From Granulosicoccus sp045106855 (GTDB taxonomy: Bacteria; Pseudomonadota; Gammaproteobacteria; Granulosicoccales; Granulosicoccaceae), in NCBI GenBank assembly GCA_045106855.1, contig JBGCFI010000001.1:69716-133715 (forward strand): a stretch of 64,000 nt of DNA, given 5' to 3'. The notes under the pieces are model-generated. The model worked only from the letters and a program-made list of their open reading frames with translations, was not told the origin of the DNA and did no database searches. The position numbers and the translations under genes are program-made. Positions 44,557 through 52,200 of this stretch are shown one piece after another. Position 1 is the stretch's first letter. Every line of letters starts with the position of its first letter.

Positions 44557-45584
44557 TGGATACTTTCTCTATGTTGCTGTACGGTGGTGTCACCATCGTA
44601 GTGGCGGGGGTGCCACGGGGTTCTGCCATCCAGTACGCCGGAACGCATGACGATGTCAGGCACGGATTGTTCTTGCCGGTAGGCCATGATGTGCACACCA
44701 TCAACGCCTGGAATTTCGCGTATTTCCTGAATCAATTCAACGCACAGAGACAGCCCTTCGGCCTTTTGGTCTTCGGCACCTTTTAGTCGCTTGATGATGC
44801 TGTCCGGAATGTAGACACCAGGAACATTAGAACGTATCCACTCTCCGGTACGCGCTGATGCTATAGGGCCGACGCCGACGATGATGAATACTTTTTCGCT
44901 AAGACCAAGATCGTCTACTTTGGCCATGTACTGACGAAGCCTGGGTATGTCATAGCAATACTGTGTTTGCACGAATTGCGCGCCTGCAGCCACTTTTTTA
45001 GCCAGTCGCATCGGGCGCCAATCAAAAGGTTCTACAAACGGGTTGGCCGCAGCACCCAGAAACACGCGCGGAGGGTTAACTAGTCTACGCCCACTCTGGA
45101 ACGTTGATTTATCGCGCATGGTTCTGGCGATTTCCAGAAGAGACATGCAGTCCAGATCAAATACCGGTTTAGCTTCAGGATGATCTCCGGTCTGCACGCC
45201 ATCACCGGACAAACACAGCATATTGCATACACCCATCGCAGCGCCGCCAAGAATATCCCCTTGTATCGCTATGCGATTCTTGTCCCTGCAAGATATCTGT
45301 TGAATAAGGGCATAGCCCAGACGCGTGAGTAATGCGCAAACGGCAAGTGAGCCCATATGGCAGTGAGCGCCACTACCGTCAGTGGCGTTTATCGCATCAA
45401 CGTATCCGTCGAAATACGCTGCCCGCTCGTACACCATGGCAGGGTCTGCGCTGTCGGGGGGGGCAAGTTCACTAGTGACAACAAAGTGTCCGGCACGTAG
45501 TGTGCGTTCGAGTCTGCCGGGCGAACTGTGACCGGGAAGGATTGATAGCGGGTAACCCGGAACCTCTTCATCTGCAACATTCAT
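44553..45584 (-). CDS. Methylenetetrahydrofolate reductase
   Basis: Interconverts methyl-THF and methylene-THF; here it probably runs oxidatively to bring methyl groups into one-carbon metabolism. It has 343 residues with a TIM barrel: FVVTSELAPPDSADP near the start, NATDGSGAHCHMGS, and a NMLCLSGDGVQTGDHP segment. The frame is open 20 codons further, but ATG 45584 overlaps the upstream stop (ATGA), so it is preferred. Together with the zinc protein upstream it forms the two-part MTHFR type known from acetogens. Confidence 0.88.
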   Translation of the reverse strand: MNVADEEVPGYPLSILPGHSSPGRLERTLRAGHFVVTSELAPPDSADPAMVYERAAYFDGYVDAINATDGSGAHCHMGSLAVCALLTRLGYALIQQISCRDKNRIAIQGDILGGAAMGVCNMLCLSGDGVQTGDHPEAKPVFDLDCMSLLEIARTMRDKSTFQSGRRLVNPPRVFLGAAANPFVEPFDWRPMRLAKKVAAGAQFVQTQYCYDIPRLRQYMAKVDDLGLSEKVFIIVGVGPIASARTGEWIRSNVPGVYIPDSIIKRLKGAEDQKAEGLSLCVELIQEIREIPGVDGVHIMAYRQEQSVPDIVMRSGVLDGRTPWHPRHYDGDTTVQQHRESIQ

Positions 45585-46057
45585 GATGAGGCCTCTTGCT
45601 GCGATGCAAGTTCTTCGGTTTTTTCGCGTGCGACTCGTAACCACGATGATGTGCCTTGAAGTTGATGATCAACCGCAATTTGTATCGTGGAAATTCTGCT
45701 GCCGTCTTTCATGCGTTGCGCACCATCCCATGCTTCTACCCAGACACAGCGCATCTCCGGTTTTACCTCACAGAATCCATCTGCTCGCACACCGCCACAG
45801 GGTCCGTTGCGAATGGATTTCGGACAATTCATGGGACATGACATACCCGTGCTGCTCAAGGCACACTGACCGCACATCTGGCAATCAAAGAGTGCACCCT
45901 TGATCACTTTTTCAACGACGGCGACGGGTTTTTCCAGTTTGGAATATCCGATTTTTTTCAGTAGTGGGGCAGACACCAGTAAACAGCGTTCTACCATGGC
46001 ATACGTAACCTCAAGCAGACGTGAATGACGTACTGACCATTTGCGTAGAGCGTACAT
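45581..46057 (-). CDS. MTHFR-associated cysteine-rich (zinc) protein
   Basis: A 158-residue protein. The central CQMCGQCALSSTGMSCPMNC, then CGGVRADGFCEVKPEMRC, gives about ten cysteines with a metal-binding spacing. This is the separate MTHFR C-terminal (MetV-like) domain, which in acetogens partners the flavin subunit. It overlaps the MTHFR gene by four bases and follows the Virul_fac gene by three, so it is firmly part of the operon. Confidence 0.85.
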   Translation of the reverse strand: MYALRKWSVRHSRLLEVTYAMVERCLLVSAPLLKKIGYSKLEKPVAVVEKVIKGALFDCQMCGQCALSSTGMSCPMNCPKSIRNGPCGGVRADGFCEVKPEMRCVWVEAWDGAQRMKDGSRISTIQIAVDHQLQGTSSWLRVAREKTEELASQQEASS

Positions 46058-46060
46058 GCC

Positions 46061-46426
46061 TCAATCCCCGGGAACGTCAACACTTGCAGCCCCGGTATCA
46101 GGATCTGCCGGCCGCAATTCTTCCTTGACCTCGTCAGCGATTCCCTTGGCCTTGGTCAGGGCTTCAAGGTAGGTGTCGTTGTAGTACGCCAGCAGTTCTG
46201 CCGCTGCCGTATCAGCCGCCGCCTGCAGCTCGTTGCCACAGGGGCTTCTGTCTCGGCGCCAGTCTTCCATGTAGGCATCGCTGGAACCTTTGCCAGCGCG
46301 CATGGCGGCGCGGTCGATCGCTTCCTGAAAACGTGCGGGTAACATGACCTTCGCAGTTTTTCGTCCGGCTTTGGCTGTCACCTGTGAGGGGATGTCGCGC
46401 CAGTAGATTTTGATCAGTTCAGGCAT
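46061..46426 (-). CDS. Virul_fac domain protein
   Basis: A 121-residue protein. The core ELIKIYWRDIPSQVTAKAGRK and PARFQEAIDRAAMRAG matches the small family labelled virulence factor. The name is historical and no virulence function is implied. The acidic C-terminus (KEELRPADPDTGAAS) is low complexity. The gene sits between DUF1638 (42 bases) and the MTHFR zinc protein (three bases). Its constant place in such operons suggests a part in corrinoid methyl transfer, but the activity is unknown. Confidence 0.75.
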   Translation of the reverse strand: MPELIKIYWRDIPSQVTAKAGRKTAKVMLPARFQEAIDRAAMRAGKGSSDAYMEDWRRDRSPCGNELQAAADTAAAELLAYYNDTYLEALTKAKGIADEVKEELRPADPDTGAASVDVPGD

Positions 46427-46468
46427 AGCAGGAAGGGGTTATGTGTCCGGTTGAGTCTTGAAAAAAGT

Positions 46469-47128
46469 TCAGCGTGCAATAATCTGGATGGGTGCCAGTG
46501 AGTGCTCAAACGGCTTGAGACCTGTGTCATGGATTTCAAGCTTTAAGCCAAGAGCCTGCGCAGCCGCTCTTGCCTTTTGCATACGCGCTTCGCACTTGTC
46601 GCTGTTAGTGTCCTGACGTAGATACAGGAATCGAGTGTAATGGCCAAAGTATAATTCCCGTAACTCCGGGTGCCGGGTGATTCCCAGCTCATCCATGATC
46701 AAGCGCTGAAAATGATCAACCAGGTAATCTGTCAGGTAGAAAGTTCCTAACTCTGCTTCAGCCATTGCTTCAAATACTTCCTGACCGGAAAAAAACCCGT
46801 AGCAATGATCACCGGGTAGGCGTTCTATACCGTGTTGCAACAGTAGAGCGTCAAGCTGCCCGCCAGTGCCGCAGTCGGCATAGGCGATAAAAATTCGTTG
46901 ATACTGATCTTTGTACTGCTGTATTTTTTTCTCTATCGCCGGCGTTATTCGATCTGGCGTGTTATGCCATTTTGCAGGCAGGCACTGGATATCCAGATGC
47001 TGCCACCTATTGGCTTTTATGAGCGTGGTAAGTTCGTGTGCGATAGCTCCGCAGGCTATAACGAGAGTCCTGGATGCTGTTGTGCTATCTGGAAACTCAT
47101 CGTCTTCCCCCTGCAATGCGATACCCAC
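46469..47128 (-). CDS. DUF1638 family protein
   Basis: A 219-residue protein of DUF1638. Conserved-looking segments are LVIACGAIAHEL, FIAYADCGTGGQLD and RLPGDHCYGFFSG, which hold three Cys and a His that could bind a metal or cofactor. DUF1638 proteins often occur beside corrinoid methyltransferases, but their function is unknown. It starts 11 bases after the corrinoid protein stop. Confidence 0.82.
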   Translation of the reverse strand: MGIALQGEDDEFPDSTTASRTLVIACGAIAHELTTLIKANRWQHLDIQCLPAKWHNTPDRITPAIEKKIQQYKDQYQRIFIAYADCGTGGQLDALLLQHGIERLPGDHCYGFFSGQEVFEAMAEAELGTFYLTDYLVDHFQRLIMDELGITRHPELRELYFGHYTRFLYLRQDTNSDKCEARMQKARAAAQALGLKLEIHDTGLKPFEHSLAPIQIIAR

Positions 47129-47139
47129 GGTTCAGCCCA

Positions 47140-47850
47140 TCAGCTGGCGAGCCGCCGTTCGGCGATCATGGATTTTGCAGTTTCGACAGCGACCGCGGCA
47201 TCGCGACAATAGGCATCCGCGCCCACAGCATCACTGAACTCCTCATTGAGGGGAGCGCCCCCCACAAGAACAATGAAATCCTCACGCATACCTTGTTCTT
47301 TGAGCGTGTCGATAACCACTTTCATGTAAGGCATGGTGGTGGTTAACAGAGCTGACATACCGAGGATGTCCGGTTTGTGTTCCTCCAGTGCTTCGAGGTA
47401 TTTTTCGACCGCGTTGTTGATGCCAATATCGATGACTTCGAATCCTGCGCCTTCAAGCATCATACCTACAAGGTTTTTGCCAATGTCATGGATATCGCCC
47501 TTGACGGTACCGATCACGACTTTACCGATTGATTCAGCGCCGGTTTCTGCCAGCAGTGGACGCAGGATTCCCATACCACCTTTCATCGCATTAGCGGCCA
47601 TCAACACTTCCGGGACAAAGAGGATGCCATCGCGAAAGTCGATGCCGACAATGCGCATACCTTCAACCAGAGCATCGTTCAGTACTTTGTCTGGCCCCCA
47701 GCCGCGTTCAAGCAGAATGTTGGTGCCCTCCATGATTTCTTCTTTGAGACCGTTGTAAAGGTCGTCGTGCATCTGCTCCACTAGCTCATCATCGTTGAGC
47801 TCGGAGAGGATAATGTCTTCCTCGTCATCGAAATTGTCTTGTTCTGCCAT
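47140..47850 (-). CDS. Corrinoid (B12-binding) methyl carrier protein
   Basis: Carries the methyl group on cobalt between the MttB-like enzyme and MeTr. It has 236 residues: a helical cap (about 20-105) and a Rossmann B12-binding domain with the lower-ligand motif GDIHDIGKN (D119, H121, G124). The usual SxL and GG motifs (GMSALLTTTM, VLVGGAPLNEEF) follow. The first 30 residues contain 14 acidic residues (DDEED, DDELVEQ), longer and more acidic than I expect of this family. First gene of the operon. No clear ribosome-binding site precedes the ATG. Confidence 0.9.
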   Translation of the reverse strand: MAEQDNFDDEEDIILSELNDDELVEQMHDDLYNGLKEEIMEGTNILLERGWGPDKVLNDALVEGMRIVGIDFRDGILFVPEVLMAANAMKGGMGILRPLLAETGAESIGKVVIGTVKGDIHDIGKNLVGMMLEGAGFEVIDIGINNAVEKYLEALEEHKPDILGMSALLTTTMPYMKVVIDTLKEQGMREDFIVLVGGAPLNEEFSDAVGADAYCRDAAVAVETAKSMIAERRLAS

Positions 47851-47927
47851 GAGATTCGATAGTGCTGCTGATTCAGTGCATAGTAGCTACTGATATCGGC
47901 AGCTCGAAAGCCCTTTAATGCTTCAGT

Positions 47928-47944
47928 GACGACTTTAAGTCGTC
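47928..47944. promoter_or_regulatory. 17-bp perfect palindrome upstream of the corrinoid operon
   Basis: GACGACTT T AAGTCGTC: two 8-bp arms around one base, about 80 bases upstream of the corrinoid protein ATG. The symmetry fits a dimeric repressor site. It does not look like the half-site arrangement expected of AraC-type GbdR. No riboswitch is visible in 47851-48040. Confidence 0.6.
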
Positions 47945-48040
47945 GATTAGCGACACATTTTGCTGCCTTCGCAGAGATGCCGGGCAAAAGTAACGCCAGG
48001 GGCCTGATTTCTCAGCGAAATGGCTGGCAGGCCGGTTGGC

Positions 48041-48868
48041 CTATCGTCCCGTGAACACAGGCTTACGTTTGCTCAGAAACGCATCCACGCCTTCTGAAAA
48101 ATCATCGGTTTTGCTGGCGGCATTCTGAAAATCGCGTTCCAGATTGAGCTGTTCATCAAGTGTGCTGGTCTGGGAGACTCTTAACAGCATCTTGGTGTAA
48201 CCCAGACCTACCGTTGCCTGATTGGCAAGACGATGGGCGAGCGCTGTAGTTTCTGTGCGCAACTGCTCATCGTCGATACATCGCCAGATCATGCCCCAGG
48301 TCTCGGCCGTTTCCGCGCTTACGGGCTCGCCTGTCATACACAGGGCGGTGGCACGGGCCAAGCCCACTAATCTGGGTAGAGTCCAGGTGCCGCCGCCATC
48401 GGGCACCAGGCCCAGTTGACTGAATGGTTGGATGAATTTTGCAGAACGAGCCGCCAGAACGATGTCGCAGGCAAGTGCCAGGTTTGCTGCCGCACCGGCA
48501 GCCACACCATTAACGCTGGCAACGACCGGAATATTAAGTGTGGTTATTGTACGCAGAAGAGGGTTGTAGTCACGCTCCACAACCTCGCCGAGTGTGGCCA
48601 TATCCAGATCGGCCAGATCCTGCCCGGCAGAGAATCCCCGTCCATTGCCGGTGATAACAAGACACCTTACCTCCGGTGATTGCTGCACACGGGCCAATGC
48701 TTCCCTGACTTCGGAATGCATGGCTGCTGTAAAGCTGTTGAGCTTTTCGGGCCGGTTGAAGGTCAGCCAGGCGACGCCTTCGTCGAAGCCAAGCTCAATA
48801 AACTGGAAATCTCCAAGGGTATTCACTGGGTTGCAGGTCCTTTTGTTGCCGGTGTGTAGTACTGTCAA
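48041..48868 (-). CDS. Enoyl-CoA hydratase/isomerase family protein, PaaG-like
   Basis: A 275-residue crotonase-fold enzyme. GRGFSAGQDLADLD supplies the first oxyanion-hole region and IPVVASVNGVAAGAAANLAL the second, in a sequence close to 2-(1,2-epoxyphenyl)acetyl-CoA isomerase. QLGLVPDGGGTWTLPRLVG follows. The frame overlaps the small membrane protein stop (ATGA). A GTG at 48826 with AGGA upstream would give a normal N-terminus and is an alternative start. No other phenylacetate gene is present, so the substrate is open. Confidence 0.85.
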   Translation of the reverse strand: MTVLHTGNKRTCNPVNTLGDFQFIELGFDEGVAWLTFNRPEKLNSFTAAMHSEVREALARVQQSPEVRCLVITGNGRGFSAGQDLADLDMATLGEVVERDYNPLLRTITTLNIPVVASVNGVAAGAAANLALACDIVLAARSAKFIQPFSQLGLVPDGGGTWTLPRLVGLARATALCMTGEPVSAETAETWGMIWRCIDDEQLRTETTALAHRLANQATVGLGYTKMLLRVSQTSTLDEQLNLERDFQNAASKTDDFSEGVDAFLSKRKPVFTGR

Positions 48869-49143
48869 ATCAGCCCTTGCGGCTTGACTGGACGGAACAG
48901 CCAGGCGAGGATAATGAGCACGAATGCACCTAGCAGAGCTCTGAGCAGATAGCCTGGCGTGCTGACATTGATAGTGAGCGCACTACCAAAGATGGCAGGT
49001 GTGAATGCTCCTAAACATCCACCCAGGCAGCCGAGCAGGATGTTAACGAAAAACACCAACCCGCGACTTTTAAGTGCCACTGATGCAATGACCCCCAGTA
49101 CGAGTCCGATCAGAAGCACAAGGATAAGATTGGCGAGCGGCAT
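48865..49143 (-). CDS. Small membrane protein, transglycosylase-associated (GlsB/YeaQ) type
   Basis: A 92-residue protein with three predicted helices. LILVLLIGLVLGVIASVA, then GCLGGCLGAFTPAIFG and the final LLGAFVLIILAWLF, give the family pattern. Members are stress-linked membrane proteins with no known activity. Its stop overlaps the enoyl-CoA hydratase start. Confidence 0.7.
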   Translation of the reverse strand: MPLANLILVLLIGLVLGVIASVALKSRGLVFFVNILLGCLGGCLGAFTPAIFGSALTINVSTPGYLLRALLGAFVLIILAWLFRPVKPQGLI

Positions 49144-49217
49144 GCAGAACTGACTCCGGTAGGTTTGTCGTGCGTAACTGTTTCCCCGTGAGTGTACTAT
49201 CCCATCGGCGGCCTGTC

Positions 49218-52200
49218 CTAACGCAATAGTTTGTGGACCTCGTTGATGGCCAGCGATAGCATGGCAAAATCGATTGAAGAGCTGGCTTTCATCTCCGCCA
49301 TAAGTGCTCGATACGTGCTGGTTGCCTGCGAGTTACGGTTTGACCAGTCCAGCACGCGTTGTTCAGCGGATTGATCAAGATCTGTCAGGCTGGCAATCTC
49401 CGCACAGAGATGCCGTTGCTGATCATGCAAATTGCTTCTCAGTTCCGATGTGGCGAGTTTGTGCCAGTGAGAGTTTGAAACCAGAAGGCCTACCCGTTCG
49501 CGTAGCCAGCTCAGCTCCAGATGATGACCCAGCGCAAAATACAGGGCAGCAACCCCTGCGACCGGTTGTTTCAGTGATGTAGCGACTTCGACAATATCCA
49601 GTGATGAAGACAAAGGCACCACGCGAGCGACCACAGTGGCTGTAGGTTCAGGAGCGCCGGCTTTGACGAAATGCTGAATGCGTTGTTCAAGCGTGACTTG
49701 CTCGGCATCTGCAAGACAATCGGGCATGGCTGCTATAAGCTCATCCAGGCTGGGTCGGAAGTGGCTGACAAGCATATTGATATCGTTGCCAGATTTGCGA
49801 TTCCGGATTAGCCAATGGGTGGAGCGCTCGACCAGACCTCTTACCAGAATCTGCATTCGGTACTGTTCAGCAGCATCGATCTGATTGTCCAGAGATTCTA
49901 TGGCATGCCAGATTTGAGGGAGTCTAAAGGCCTCTTTGACGACCACGAATGCTGATGCGACTTCGCTTGGAGAGGCGTTGAGCTCCTGCTGCATTCGGAA
50001 AGCGAAGGCAGGTCCTAATCGGTTAACGACATCATTAGTAACGATGGTTGCAATGATCTCGCGACGCAGGCGATGTTCCTTTATCTGAGCCGTGTGGGCC
50101 TTCTGCAGTGCCTCCGGGAAGTACGTGCAAAGGATGCTCTCCAAAGCGGGGTCGTCTGTGAAATCGCTATCCATCAGTGCATCGAACATCACCATTTTGC
50201 TATATGAGACAAGTACTGCGATTTCCGGGCGAGTCAAGGGTTTTTCATTGACCAGGCGGTCTGCTATCTCATCAGCGTCGGGAAGAAATTCTATATCACG
50301 GTCGAGTCGGTCTATGGATTCCAGGTACTGCATGAAGCGTGATTGTTCATTCAATGCAGCAGCGCCATCGACCGCACACAGATCAATGCATTGTGTCTGC
50401 AGGTAGTTGTCGTTCAGTACATGCAAGCCGACATCCTCTGTCATCGACTCAAGCAAATGATCGCGTTGTTTGACAGTCATGTCTTGCGCTGCAACCACGG
50501 CATTAACAAGGATCTTTATATTGACTTCGTGATCCGAGCAGTCGACGCCAGCGGAGTTGTCGATCGCATCGGTGTACACGAGGCCACCCTTGTTCTGGTT
50601 ACCTTTGCGGGCGAAATCGATTCTGCCACGTTGGCTGAAACCCAGGTTGCCGCCTTCGCCGACCACCTTGCACCTTAACTCATCACCATTAATTCGTAGA
50701 TTGTCGTTGGCACGATCGGCAGCGTCCGCATTGGTCTCACTGCGCGCCTTGACGTAAGTGCCGATACCGCCGTTCCATAGCAAATCAACAGGGGCTTTCA
50801 GAATGACCGATATTAATGCGGTGGGCGTTAACTTTTCCTGATCAGTGCCCAGAACGGCGCGCGCCTCGGGCGAGAGTTCTATCTGTTTGGCCTGTCTTGA
50901 GAATATGCCTCCTCCGTTGGAGATAAGTTTCTCGTCATAGTCTGCCCAACTGGAGCGTGGCAAATTGAACAAACGCTGACGTTCAGCAAAAGTTGCTGCA
51001 CTGTCTGGCGACGGGTCAATGAAAATATGCATGTGGTTGAAGGCGGCAACCAGTTGAATTTTTTCAGACAACAACATCCCGTTACCGAATACATCGCCGG
51101 CCATATCGCCTATACCGACAACGGTAAACTCATCGGCTTGTGTGTTAATTCCCAGATTACGGAAATGGCGTTTTACAGACTCCCAGGCACCACGAGCCGT
51201 GATACCCATTTTTTTGTGGTCATATCCAACGGAGCCACCTGATGCAAATGCATCCCCTAGCCAGAAACCATAATTGATAGCCACCTCGTTGGCGTAGTCA
51301 GAAAAGGTCGCGGTGCCTTTGTCAGCCGCCACAACCAGGTAGGGGTCATCATCGTCATAGCGAACCACATCGGGTGGTGGAATGACATCGTTGCCATCGA
51401 GGTTGTCGGTAACATCGAGAAGGCCACTGAGGAATGTACGATAGCAGTCCACCACGATTTCCATCATTGGCTCGCGTTCAGCGGGCAGGGCTGCCTTGAC
51501 ATAAAAGCCACCCTTGGATCCAACCGGGACGATGACAGCGTTCTTGACCATCTGCGCTTTCATCAATCCCAGAACTTCAGTTCGATAGTCCTCACGTCGA
51601 TCTGACCAACGCAGACCACCACGTGCGACGGAGCCGCCGCGTAGGTGAATGCCTTCTACTTTTGATGAGTAGACAAAAATCTCAAACTTGGGTCGTGGCA
51701 ATGGCAGGTCCGGTACTGCTGCGCAGTCAAACTTGAAAGACAGAAAGTCGCGCAGTTCACCGGCTTCATTAGTGCGGTAGGCGTTGGTGCGCACGGTGGC
51801 AAGAATAAGGTTGCGATAGGCACGTAATATTCGATCCTCGTCCAGGCTGACGACCTTGTCCAGCGCTTCGTCGATACGATCCAGCAGGGCAGTCATGGTG
51901 TGGCTTAACTCTGGTGCGGAGCCTGGTTTGAAACGTTGTTCAAAAAGCTCTATCAGCAAACGTGCGATGGATGCGTTGGCAACCAGGCTATCGATCATGT
52001 AGGTTTGCGAAAACGGTACATCTATCTGCAGCAGGTACTTGCAAAGTGCTCTTAGGATGACGACCTGCCGCCATCCGAGTGAGGCCTCAAGCATCAGACG
52101 GTTGAAGCCATCGTTTTCGACATCACCATGCCAGATATGATCAAACGCCGCTTGCACGCGCTGGGCGGTGTCATCGTTTTTATCTGTATTGACAGAGCCT

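Noticed and set aside
47781..47987. Minus-strand ORF overlapping the corrinoid protein start
   Set aside because: Different frame from the corrinoid gene, no family features, and would hide the acidic N-terminus that is read in the true frame.
47851..48040. Cobalamin riboswitch before the corrinoid operon
   Set aside because: No B12-box-like sequence or suitable multi-stem structure was found; only the 17-bp palindrome stands out.
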